Positions 34,388 through 45,011 of a DNA stretch of 64,000 bases are shown here, piece after piece; position 1 is the stretch's first letter; every line of letters starts with the position of its first letter. Below the pieces are notes generated by a model. That model was given only the letters and a program-made list of their open reading frames with translations, made no database searches and had not been told where the DNA came from. Both the position numbers and the translations under genes were made by a program. Source of the DNA: Eretmocerus hayati (taxonomy: Eukaryota > Arthropoda > Insecta > Hymenoptera > Aphelinidae); NCBI GenBank assembly GCA_029851415.1, contig CM056742.1, positions 64,847,454-64,911,453 on the forward strand, written 5' to 3'.

Positions 34388-35223
34388 CCGTCAAATTGGG
34401 TAATTTTGGTACGTTTTCAGTGCTTTTCATTTTGTTTGGCTCCGCATTCCAAAATACATTGACAAAATCCAAATTAATCAGTATAAATCGAAAGCTTACA
34501 GTCTCAGCTTTCGATTGATGGGCTACAAAGTTCAATTTGATGCGTCTGAACTGGAGCTATTAGCAGTTTTGTAAGTGTACCAAAGTTAGACCCCGATGGG
34601 GCAACTTTGGTACACTTACATAATATTTCAACTCTACCCACCACCATGCGAGAGAATTAATTTTAATTTTTCAGACGTCTCATTCTAAGCCTTTTGAAAC
34701 ATTTTAAAACCTGGTAGACCATTACTCGACTCTAGGCAGAGTTTCTAGAAGCTGTCATAGGAAGTTGTGCTGGAGTTACCCTATCCTCATGCTTCTTACG
34801 GAGAGTGGGGTAACTTTGGTACACTTTTTCATGGGTTTTTTCCCTGTTTTTCATTCATTAAAATTCGCAATGCTATAAATACCCCAATGTAACGATGGTT
34901 TCTTCAATATGGTGATATATGTGATGGAAATGTAGCACTATACACCCGTAGTTCGTTCCGGAACAGTTTTTGCCAGGTAGACTAACTGGACCACTCGAGT
35001 ATCAGTGCTAAATCTCTCTTTTTGAAAAAAGCTTCGATAAACGACTACAACTATTCACACGGGATCTACGGTGGCTCAATACATCGTTTATGTGTGTGCC
35101 AAGAGGGGAGAATAGGTTTCAGAGCGATAGAATCGTTAACCTTGCCGAATGCAGCTCTGAATGTCATTTTTCAGGGGTGTACCAAAGTTGCACCCACTGT
35201 ACCACAGTTACCCAATTTGACGG
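34388..35223. mobile_element. 836-bp TA-target MITE in the left arm only
   Basis: The ends CCGTCAAATTGGGTAA and, inverted, CCGTCAAATTGGGTAA are perfect over 16 bases, and TA flanks both (34386-34387, 35224-35225). Variants of GGGGTAACTTTGGTACAC recur in both orientations inside. There is no transposase frame. The right arm has no copy of it. Confidence 0.88.
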
Positions 35224-35521
35224 TACGTGCCCTACTTGTAAAAGTCATTTTCATCCGGGCTGTGTTATTGGTTATATCTCAAATGAGACGGCTGACCACT
35301 GTTGTGTAAGAGCTTTTTAAGACACTCTACGTCGAAGTTTATCTCGTGAAAATTCCACGCTGCCTATACCAGTGCGTCAATCTTTGAGTGCCCTTGACAT
35401 AACATTCAACAAAGCTAGAAATTCGAATTCTATTGAAGCTGATATTGACGATAATAGTGGTATTCTGGACAACACTGTTGAACCTATTGATAACTCACAG
35501 TCTCCTTGAAATATTTCTACT
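35224..35521 (+). pseudogene. PHD-like zinc finger at the start of ORF1, left arm
   Basis: Directly behind the MITE a frame reads CPTCKSHFHPGC ... CC, a PHD/RING-like Cys-His pattern (C-x2-C, H-x2-C, CC). The corresponding right-arm part lies near 48885-48970. The MITE cuts the finger, so its N-terminal half is lost from the reading frame. PHD fingers occur in ORF1 of CR1-type elements; their role there is not settled. Confidence 0.5.
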
Positions 35522-36271
35522 GTGGCAGAATTACCTGGGGGCTGGGCTGAGCTTTCATCCGCTCAACAGATTGCAGCTATGCTCACCAAAATGGGCGGAA
35601 GTTCGACAACAATGAGTCGGGAATTTCAGAGTCTAAATGAGAAAGTCAATGGTGTACACACAACTTCACAACAGCAATCCGGACGCATAAGTGCTCTAGA
35701 AGAACAAAATTCATATCTTCGAAATGAACTTAACCAGATTGAAGAACTTTATATGAATGGGGCCTTATGCCCTGATATGGAAGTTAATGGGATATCACGT
35801 GCTTGTGATGTACCTATAAATGCCCTTAGTAGAGCTCTCTTGAAGACCCTTAAAATTGAACACTTGTATAGCGACATTCTCGAGACACGTGAATTTAAGC
35901 CCAAAAATTTAGCTTCTGAACAGCCAGTAGATGGCTTAGCACAGAGTGGTCAACTGAAAGAAGATACCTACTCGTATGTTATAAAGTTCAAATCGTCCAA
36001 TGTGCGTGAGCATGTGATGAATGTTAAACGTAGCTTTGGAGACTTAATGTTTTCTTCTGTCGTCCCAAATTCACAGAGTCAACCTGAGGTTTATTCTCAA
36101 GAGATGTTACTCCAAGCTGTTCAAAGCTTACGGTTGGCAGCAAAAAATCGGGCCAAATTCAATGATTATAAGCATGTGTGGGTACGTGAGGGTAAAGTAC
36201 ATGTTCGTCAAGACGATGGGTACGAACGAATAACGATCCTAACGGAATCTGATCTCAATTTAATCACCTGA
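35522..36271 (+). CDS. Non-LTR ORF1 protein, left arm (coiled coil and FP25K-like C-terminus)
   Basis: 249 codons. Residues 30-75 form a predicted coiled coil (heptad-like, QQQSGRISALEEQNSYLRN). Residues 110-200 resemble the RNA-binding middle domain of non-LTR ORF1 proteins. The C-terminus (LAAKNRAKFNDYKHVWVR, then GKVHVR and LTESDL) has the pattern of the Baculo_FP_C domain that insect non-LTR ORF1 proteins share with baculoviral FP25K. The protein would bind element RNA and assist target-primed reverse transcription. The right-arm copy has a stop (CAA to TAA at 48078-48080) before this last domain. Confidence 0.75.
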   Translation: MAELPGGWAELSSAQQIAAMLTKMGGSSTTMSREFQSLNEKVNGVHTTSQQQSGRISALEEQNSYLRNELNQIEELYMNGALCPDMEVNGISRACDVPINALSRALLKTLKIEHLYSDILETREFKPKNLASEQPVDGLAQSGQLKEDTYSYVIKFKSSNVREHVMNVKRSFGDLMFSSVVPNSQSQPEVYSQEMLLQAVQSLRLAAKNRAKFNDYKHVWVREGKVHVRQDDGYERITILTESDLNLIT

Positions 36272-36309
36272 CTACCACCGAAAGAGAAATTGTTTGAACC
36301 GCAAAGATC

Positions 36310-39181
36310 ATTGCGCACATCTCTTTGAATCGCGGAATTAAATGCCACTTCCTTAAAGCGACATTGGAATGAAGTTGCCCTATTCATTGAAAAAAATGAG
36401 ATTGATATCTTATGTGTCTGTGAAACGTGGCTAACACCAAACTGTCCGGATTCAATGGTTGTTGTTCCAAACTTTTCAATTGTTCGTAATGATCGCGGTC
36501 TCAAATCTACTACCGGCAAACGCGAATATATGCAAGGAGGGGGGGTAGCCTGTTATGTGCGACTGGGCCTAACTTTCAAAGTCATCGACGCCCCTCAAAT
36601 TAAACATATTGATGATACTGAATATATTTTACTTGAAGTGAAAACGCCGGGGAATTAGAAAATCTTGGTGGGATCGTTGTATCGTAGACCGAACGGATAT
36701 GTTTTGACAAATTTTTTTGTTGAATTACTTCAAGTCACTCACGTTTATAGAAATGTTGTTCTTGCTGGAGATCTGAATTCTGATTTGTCATCAGCCCGTT
36801 ATTATGGTTCGCATCTACGTGATCTGATCAATGAACACTCACTCTACTGTGTTCCGTTTGGTCCAACGCACCATCTTGATAATTCTGAGTCCTTGATTGA
36901 TGTTATACTTGTAGATTCTAATAGTAAGGTTGTCAGCTTTTCTAAATCCATAACGCCCTATATTCATGGTCACCATTTCCGGATCATTGAATACAAATTA
37001 CCATGCTTGAAGAAGGAAAAACTGAAAATTACCTCAAGGAACTTTGATAGATTTGACCAAGTTATATTCTCCCAGAAACTTGAAACGGCTATTACTGATT
37101 GCAAAATACTGGAAAGTGATGATGTGAACGAATCCATTGGTAAATTTCGCAATTTGGCTACTGCATTACTCGACGATCAAGCACCTTTTAAAACTCGAAC
37201 TCTGAAATCCCAGCGATACCCGTGGATGACTGTTGAACTCCGTGAAAAATGTAAACAACGTGACAAGATGTATGCCAAAGCAAAACGAACAAATAACGTA
37301 GAACTCATGCGCCAGTATAGAACCAAACGATCCGAACTGAAAAGAGAAATAAATGCAAAAAGAAACGAGTATTGCCTGCAAGCGCTCAAGGGAGCCACGG
37401 ACAGCTCAGCTTACTGGTCCATTCTTCAAAAACTTGGTATTACAAAATCACATCATCAGTCCCCTTTAACCAAATTCTCAGCCACTGACCTTATCAGTCA
37501 TTACTCGAGAATCTCGTGTTGCCACAAAATCTGGTCACAAACTAAACTTGAGGAAATTATCTCATCTCATTCACAATCTGAAATTCCAGTTTTCCACTGT
37601 CCCCTGTTGATGGTACACAAGTGTACGAAGCTATGATCTCGTGTTTGCCTAAAACGAAAGGAAAGAGTAGCGATGGGTTATGCTTATCATATTTCAAAAC
37701 CGTCCTCAGCCATCTTGTGCCTTATCTAGTTACGCTTTTTAAACTTTCTATTGTGACATGTGTGTATCCTGATATTTGGAAAAAATCTTTGGTCATTCCA
37801 GTAAGTAAAGTACCATCACCATCTTCAATGTCTGAAACGCGGCCTTTAGCCAATCTCCCTCATTTTGCAAAAGTGTTCGATGATTTGATCACTAAACAGC
37901 TCATTCATCAACTTGAAAGCTATGACCTACTGTCACCATGGCAGTCAGGATTTCGTGTATCGTTTAGTACGCAAACTGCACTCTTGAAAGTGTCAGAAGA
38001 CATACGCATGGGAATTGACAAGGGACTGGTCACTCTACAAGTATTATTTGATTTCAAAACTGCCTTTGATAGCATCGACCATGAAATTCTTCTTTTAACG
38101 ATGAAAATCCTAAACTTTTCTGATGAGGCCTTGAGGTGGTTTCACTCGTACTTAATTGGGAGGACCCAAGAATTAGTTGGCCTAAATGGCGAGGAATCTG
38201 AATTTCTACCCAATACATCGGGAGTCCCGCAAGGCTCCAAACCGGGGCGTATAATTTTTCTGATTTTCATCGATCATATTTCGTCAATTCTTGAGCATTG
38301 TAAAGGGTTACTATTCGCAGATGATCTACAGATCTACATTCAGTGCAATCCATCCGAATTGCCTGCTATTATCCAGAAACTCAATGAAGACATTTGTCGA
38401 ATTGTTGCTTGGGCACGAGCCCACGGTCTTATCTTGAATCTGGAAAAAACACAAGCGATTCTATATGCGTCTGTACAATACCATATGAGGCTTGATCTGA
38501 GCACGTTACCGGAAATACTTGTTGATAGTGTTCCAGTCCCTCTACAATCTACAATCAAGAACCTCAGAGTCACTTTCTCCCAGGACTTGTCATGGAATGC
38601 ACATGTTGCGGGCATCTGCTCGAGGGTTTGTGGAATTATGCACACTTTGAGATACAGAGGTCACATCCTATCATCGGAGGTCAGACGCCTCCTAGTAAAC
38701 TCACTTATTGTTCCGCACTCCGATTATGCTTGCCTAGTATTCCATGATATGTCAGGATATCTCGAGACAAAATTACAGCGCCTTAGCAACATGTGCGTTC
38801 GATTCATCTTCCATCTCCGATGCGATGCCCCGCTAAAGCTATCTATACTATCAGAAGCTCGGATGGCTTAGCTTGAAAGTTAGACGGGAATATTTCTTGA
38901 ATGTCTTACTTTATAAAATATTCACAACATCTAAGCCCAAGTTTTTATTTGATCTATTTCCCATTGACAACGAAATCTGTCGATCTGACAGAAATCAGTC
39001 ATCTCGCATGGTGATTCCCACCGCGCGAACTGCTGCCTATGCTGGTTCGTTTTCGGTACAAGCAAAGCTTGCATGGGAGAAACTACCATCAAGCATCCGT
39101 ATTATAGTGCCCTTGGACTCGTTCAAATCTACTTTGATGTCACATCTCAAAGGAAATGAAATTCAACAAATCTGGGAATAG
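36310..39181 (+). pseudogene. Non-LTR ORF2: endonuclease and reverse transcriptase, left arm
   Basis: An apurinic-type endonuclease runs from about 36360 (ILCVCETWL) through GDLNSD (about 36770) to about 36960; the reverse transcriptase follows, with FDFKTAFDSIDH, SGVPQGS and the catalytic box FADDLQIY (about 38320). A private stop TAG lies at 36656-36658. Two frameshifts near 37590 and 38850 are shared with the right arm. The conserved tail (KVRREYFLNVLLYKIF) ends at 39181. The domain order and FADD box fit the CR1/Jockey group. Confidence 0.9.
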
Positions 39182-39370
39182 GCCCAGTTATTGAATCTGC
39201 TTCAATTTATTGGGCAAGCTGCCCTGCGATGTTTCCAAATGTCGCTATGAACACTGTTCATGAATTTTCGTCTGGAAATGGAATGTTGAAACATGTTAGT
39301 CGTCACAGACCTTCAGAGGACACTGTAAACTATTAAACTCATTTCTTTTCCTCTATTGAAATACACAGGA
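39182..39370 (+). other. 3' UTR of the left-arm non-LTR element
   Basis: About 190 bases without open frame follow the last coding part; the element probably ends near TATTGAAATACACAGG at 39354-39370, without a long poly-A tail. The same sequence is present inverted at 44823-45011. Confidence 0.5.
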
Positions 39371-39644
39371 TGCCATGTATTCACCTACACATGAGCCAAT
39401 TAGAATTACGGAAATATGAGGTTCCCATTCAAATACATGGGAAAATCTTCTGTTCCCACACAAATCCACGGCGGAGCTTCAAAAAGATTCACGCTAGCAT
39501 TTCATCATTGTTTGAGCATCACTTGGACCAAAGGAAGTCCATGGGGAGAGGGGGGGTGTGCGCTGCCGGTCTGAAGATTTTCGAAATTTCAAAGTCGAAA
39601 TCGCATAGTTCCTGAGATTTGCCTATATATATATATATATATTT

Positions 39645-40205
39645 CTATAACTGCAGATTCTGGGACGCGATGACGTCATTTCAGCGATATTTTGTCAAAT
39701 TCTGGGACGCGTTCTGAATTCTGGGACGTCCCAGGAGGCCTCCTTCTAGATTCATAAATTCTGGGACGCGGCGAATGATATATTTTGCCATTTTCTGGGA
39801 CGCGTGAAAATTTCGTGATATTTTGAAAAAAACCATTTTCTAAGCAAAATTCTGTTACTCGGCGGTTATCTCCCACGAGGGATGGTTAGTGTTTTGAACG
39901 CAAAACGAAGTCTAAGCACACGTCTGTTATCTCCTCGGCGGTTATCTCCCACGAGGGATGGTTAGTGTTTTGAACGCAAAACGAAGTCTAAGCACACGTC
40001 TGTTATCTCCTCGGCGGTCATCTCCTACGAGAGATGGTTTAGTGTTTGAATAAAAAAATACTTCCAACCCAAAATTTTCATTTTTACGCGTTTTTGGAAA
40101 AGTCCCAGAACTTGGGAAAATATACATTTTGACGTCCCAGATTTTATGAATCCGTATCGGCGTCCCAGAACTTGGAGCTAAATGTGTTTATATATATATA
40201 TATAT
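39645..40205. repeat. TA-flanked element with repeated TTCTGGGACG motif and 76-bp tandem unit, left arm
   Basis: The motif TTCTGGGACG occurs at least five times in direct orientation (39658, 39702, 39719, 39757, 39793 approximately) and in inverted form near 40100-40165, with TA runs at both ends (39623-39642, 40190-40205). In the middle stand three units of 76 bases starting CGGCGGTTATCTCC at 39860, 39936 and 40012; the right arm (44050-44530) has one unit fewer. It looks like a palindromic MITE inserted in a TA repeat. Confidence 0.7.
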
Positions 40206-40219
40206 GTGTGTTCCAAGTA

Positions 40220-40993
40220 TACTACTGGTAAAAAGTTTAAGGTCACCCAAAATTTTTTTTTTCAATTTTGTGAGTTGAACTATTCGGCTCTTTCTGACCG
40301 TAGAGGACTCTGCCGAAGCTCATCTCAAAGGTTTCTTCACGTACTGTAAGATGGCATCATCCATTTTCATCCGTACGGATCGGGATCTTTCCAATTTGAG
40401 TTTGGAAAAATATCAATTTCAACGATTTTTGACAGAATCTTCCGGCTCGTGCCATATTGAGCCACATAAATGCTTCAATATGGGAGCTGTGGGTTACAAA
40501 AGTACAATTCTAGAGCTTCAAAATCCGTTTTCGAACGTCCCTCTACGCCATTTTCAGTCCAAGCTATGACACTTTCTCTGAGGGAAGATTTTTTGCGAAA
40601 ACTAGCACCTGTATTCAAAAATGACGAGAAAGTTCACTTTTTCGAGCATATTTCGAAGATTTCCCGTTTCCTCGATCAAGATATAGTTAAAAGATGCCAG
40701 AAATGATGATAATACTTCATGAAAATGCATCTCAGTATCTCTCTTGAATGGGAATGCTATGAAGTGGCGTAGAGGGACGTTCAAAAACGGATTTTGAAGC
40801 TCCAGAATCGTACTTTTGTATCCAACAACTCCCATATTGAAATATTCATGTGGCTCAAATTGGCACGAGCCAAAAGATTCTCTCAGAAATCGTTGAAATT
40901 GATACTTTTCCAAGCTCAAATCGGAAAGATCCCGATCGGTACGGATAAAAATGGATAATGCGAACTCTGAGTACGTGAAAAAATTCTCCAAAA
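40220..40993. mobile_element. Truncated mariner-like foldback element, left arm
   Basis: It begins at TA with TACTACTGGTAAAAAGTTTAAGG, a Tc1/mariner-type terminus, and consists of two inverted halves meeting near 40640. Compared with the complete right-arm copy (877 bases) the inner 103 bases including the second terminus are missing; the sequence passes directly into a gag pseudogene at 40994. Confidence 0.85.
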
Positions 40994-42155
40994 TATTGGA
41001 TAGGGTCTTGCATTCATCCACTCGTTGCAAAAATTCTTCGATGCTGCCATCTTTGAGATCTCCAGAGAAAGTCAATTTCCATTGACGTACTATCTTTCCG
41101 ATGTCAACAGGTTGGCTGCGTGTTGAAGTATTTCTCCCATAAGTGTCGTTGAGACCTGAATGCGCAGCTTGGGATGTAGGTACATTGTTGGTCACATTAG
41201 TTGTTTGCATGACCGTTTAGTCAGATTGTCGGGTTTGATCTTCGTTTCTATTGAAGTATCGAAGATCGTATGTGTCCTGCAGATTCACGCTTCTTATTCG
41301 TGGTGTATCATTTGTGATTGTCGGTGCACTCATTGGTAATGCTGTGCTTTGACTCACAGTTACGCGAGTACTGTTCGCGAATACGCGGGCATCCAATTCG
41401 CGCGATTTTTCAATCCATTGTGCTTCAAGTGCTTGTGCTTGTTTGTGTATTTCTTCGAGCTCACAGCGCGATACTTCAAGCTCACGATTTTACTTGGTCT
41501 AACTTGCTTGCAAAGCGTCGACCTGCTTTATTCTGTCGGTCAGACGCTTCATTTGATTTGCGATCATTCGCGGGATACGTTGCACCGTGCCATCTCCACA
41601 CAGGTATGATACTATATCAAGGTCGGTTGGACCGTCAGTAGTGCTGAAAGTTGGCACATTATTCGTTGCTGCTGTAGTTGCTATGGTTGGCATACTTATT
41701 GCACCTGTGTATGTTGAAGCGGGCTCTGTTACGGTCGTTGTTGTCGTAGACCCGCTTACTACTAGCAATGGTATTTCAGAAGTATTGTGCTCTTCCAATC
41801 TAGATAATGGGGCCAAGCCTCCGCCTGCTAATGCGATGTCGTTGACGTTGTCGTTGTCGTTGCTGATGTGGTCTTTGCGGACCGATCTATACGCCGCTTG
41901 TACTAAGTCATTACGCAGTCTAATCTTATGTTCACGCAAAGTTCCATCATTTTCGAAATCATCATTTTGTACAAAGTCTGATTCGGTATAATTGCCCATA
42001 AGGCAACGCATGAGCCTTTGCATTTTCACAGGTTCGTCACCATCTTCACGGAGTTCAAGTCTGCGGAAAGTCTCCAAGTATTCATTTGGTGTTAAAGTAA
42101 CTAACCTGCTGGTCAAGTCTGCTTCGCAGCTGAAAGTTTCATTTTGATTTGCCAT
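40994..42155 (-). pseudogene. Gag-like gene in the spacer, truncated
   Basis: On the minus strand a frame starts at 42155 (MANQNET) and runs about 385 codons with stops at about 41499, 41490 and 41215, all in one frame. It has an N-terminal helical part, a Thr/Ser-rich linker, a coiled-coil-like Glu-rich part near 41400-41480, and the start of a retrotransposon capsid domain (WKLTFSGDLKDGSIEEFL, about 41070-41020). It is cut off by the foldback element at 40993, so the rest of gag and all of pol are missing. Confidence 0.75.
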
Positions 42156-43157
42156 GATTTCTAAAAAAGTGGCGAAAGTTCCAAGGTTCATCAATATATC
42201 CTGACAGTTGCGTCAAAATTCATGAAAAGTATTGAAATTCATTCAAAAACCTTCAAAAAAGCGAAAAATTATAATTCGCAAATCCTGTTTATTGCTAAAT
42301 TCAGTGCAAAATTATTGCGAAAATTTTTTAATTATGCTCAATCATTCGCAAACTTGGGCTCTGAGCTATATCTATAGCAATCGCGGTCGAATTTTGACTT
42401 GGAAAGTCGAAGAAGTCAAAAACAGGTATTCCCAAAATTACTCAAAAATCGACTTTGATTCTATTCGGATGGCTTCATTCACCCCAACATCGGGTGTTAT
42501 ATGCAAAGAAAACTCGACTATTGTCGTAAGTTGTTGATATAATTGACAAAATTAATATTCAGAATTACAGGACGCACTTATGTCAATATTATATACGGAC
42601 TATGGTTTGGTTCGCACGCAGTTTCGGTAACGCAACACTTGACTATACTCAGTCTGTACTATATTTATTCGCTCCGAGCCGCGCGCTTTTGAGATTAAAA
42701 ACGGGCGATCGTGCGCTGTGGGTGGCCACCGCATGCACTACGCTGTAAGCAGTGTTGGGGGACGCGTTGTACAGTGCAGCATGCAGCGTGGCTCTTCTCA
42801 TAGGTTCAAGTCAGAAAACATAGCTCAGGAGTGGCAACAGCATGCGAAGAAGTTGTAGGGTTTTGAAAAACGAAGAGTTTGAGAGGTCGTGATTCTGATT
42901 GATGTCTACAATAGCTTACAATCTTCCTATTTGAATGCCAACAACTTTCTCGCTCACTCTTGCTGGGTTTGAGCCACGGTTTTCTCCCAAACAGAAAAAA
43001 CCACGTCCACGTTTATGCTGCTTATGCCAATGGTCCCCCAATACTCTTGCGTGCAGACGATTTTGGGAAGTTTGGAGGACGCCACTAGGCAGCGCTACGC
43101 TGAATCTCGGAACGAATATAACAGTACTGAGAATTCAAGTATATGTATATATACATA
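42156..43157. other. Spacer region upstream of the gag relic; possible LTR remains
   Basis: About 1 kb without convincing open frame, which on the minus strand lies 5' of gag and so should hold leader and LTR. No duplicate is available to define an LTR. A TATA-like ACTATATTTATTCG lies near 42657 and a short AT-rich run near 43141-43159. Confidence 0.35.
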
Positions 43158-43159
43158 TA

Positions 43160-44036
43160 CACTACCGGTCAAAAGTTTAAGCTCACCCAAAATTTTTTTC
43201 CTCGATTTTGTGAGTTGAACTCCTCGGATCTATTTGACCGTACAGGATTTTTTCGGAGCTCATTTTGGAGAATTTTTTCACGTACTCAGAGTTCGCATTA
43301 TCCATTTTTATCCGTACCGATCGGGATCTTTCCGATTTGAGCTTGGAAAAGTATCAATTTCAACGATTTCTGAGAGAATCTTTTGGCTCGTGCCAATTTG
43401 AGCCACATGAATATTTCAATATGGGAGTTGTTGGATACAAAAGTACGATTCTGGAGCTTCAAAATCCGTTTTTGAACGTCCCTCTACGCCACTTCATAGC
43501 ATTCCCATTCAAGAGAGATACTGAGATGCATTTTCATGAAGTATTATCATCATTTCTGGCATCTTTTAACTATATCTTGATCGAGGAAACGGGAAATCTT
43601 CGAAATATGCTCGAAAAAGTGAACTTTCTCGTCATTTTTGAATACAGGTGCTAGTTTTCGCAAAAAATCTTCCCTCAGAGAAAGTGTCATAGCTTGGACT
43701 GAAAATGGCGTAGAGGGACGTTCGAAAACGGATTTTGAAGCTCTAGAATTGTACTTTTGTAACCCACAGCTCCCATATTGAAGCATTTATGTGGCTCAAT
43801 ATGGCACGAGCCGGAAGATTCTGTCAAAAATCGTTGAAATTGATATTTTTCCAAACTCAAATTGGAAAGATCCCGATCCGTACGGATGAAAATGGATGAT
43901 GCCATCTTACAGTACGTGAAGAAACCTTTGAGATGAGCTTCGGCAGAGTCCTCTACGGTCAGAAAGAGCCGAATAGTTCAACTCACAAAATTGAAAAAAA
44001 AAATTTTGGGTGACCTTAAACTTTTTACCAGTAGTA
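43160..44036. mobile_element. Complete mariner-like foldback element, right arm
   Basis: Terminal repeats CACTACCGGTCAAAAGTTTAAG and, inverted, TACTACTGGTAAAAAGTTTAAG are flanked by TA at 43158-43159 and 44037-44038. The 877 bases consist of two long inverted halves (for example TCCGTAC(C/G)GATCGGGATC in both), so the single strand folds into a hairpin. Open frames on both strands repeat one peptide and are shadows of the palindrome. No transposase is present. Confidence 0.9.
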
Positions 44037-44049
44037 TACTTGGAACACA

Positions 44050-44534
44050 CATATATATATATATATAAACACATTTAGCTCCAAGTTCTGGGACGCCGAT
44101 ACGGATTCATAAAATCTGGGACGTCAAAATGTATATTTTCCCAAGTTCTGGGACTTTTCCAAAAACGCGTAAAAATGAAAATTTTGGGTTGGAAGTATTT
44201 TTTTATTCAAACACTAAACCATCTCTCGTAGGAGATGACCGCCGAGGAGATAACAGACGTGTGCTTAGACTTCGTTTTGCGTTCAAAACACTAACCATCC
44301 CTCGTGGGAGATAACCGCCGATTAACAGAATTTTGCTTAGAAAGTGGTTTTTTTCAAAATATCACGAAATTTTTACGCGTCCCAGAAAATGGCAAAATAT
44401 ATCATTCGCCGCGTCCCAGAATTTATGAATCTAGAAGGAGGCCTCCTGGGACGTCCCAGAATTTAGAACGCGTCCCAGAATTTGACAAAATATCGCTGAA
44501 ATGACGTCATCGCGTCTCAGAATCTGCAGTTATA

Positions 44535-44560
<26 letters not shown>
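44050..44560. repeat. TTCTGGGACG element, right arm
   Basis: Inverted counterpart of 39645-40205, with two 76-base units instead of three and a longer TA run (44538-44567). It preserves all other motifs. Confidence 0.7.
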
Positions 44561-44569
<9 letters not shown>

Positions 44570-45011
44570 GCAAATCTCAGGAACTATGCGATTTCGACTT
44601 TGAAATTCCGAGAATCTTCAGACCGGCAGCGCACACCCCCCCCTCTCCCCATGGACTTCCTTTGGTCCAAGTGATGCTCAAACAATGATGAAATGCTAGC
44701 GTGAATCTTTTTGAAGCTCCGCCGTGGATTTGTGTGGGAACAGAAGATTTTCCCATGTATTTGAATGGGAACCTCATATTTCCGTAATTCTAATTGGCTC
44801 ATGTGTAGGTGAATACATGGCATCCTGTGTATTTCAATAGAGGAAAAGAAATGAGTTTAATAGTTTACAGTGTCCTCTGAAGGTCTGTGACGACTAACAT
44901 GTTTCAACATTCCATTTCCAGACGAAAATTCATGAACAGTGTTCATAGCGACATTTGGAAACATCGCAGGGCAGCTTGCCCAATAAATTGAAGCAGATTC
45001 AATAACTGGGC

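Larger units (their letters stand above)
33511..40993 (+). repeat. Left arm of the large inverted repeat
   Basis: The arm is the reverse complement of 43261-52818 with about 95 percent or better identity by eye. Positions correspond by constant sums: left plus right is 84451 for 33.7-34.38 kb, 84193 for 35.2-39.6 kb and 84256 for 39.9-40.9 kb. It contains a dead CR1/Jockey-like retrotransposon, its flank, and two palindromic elements. It starts GTTGTGTGTAGGACTCGG and ends inside a mariner-like foldback element. Confidence 0.95.

Noticed and set aside
40351..43905. Pairs of identical short proteins on opposite strands
   Set aside because: They arise from the two halves of the palindromic foldback element and from the large inverted repeat, not from duplicated genes.
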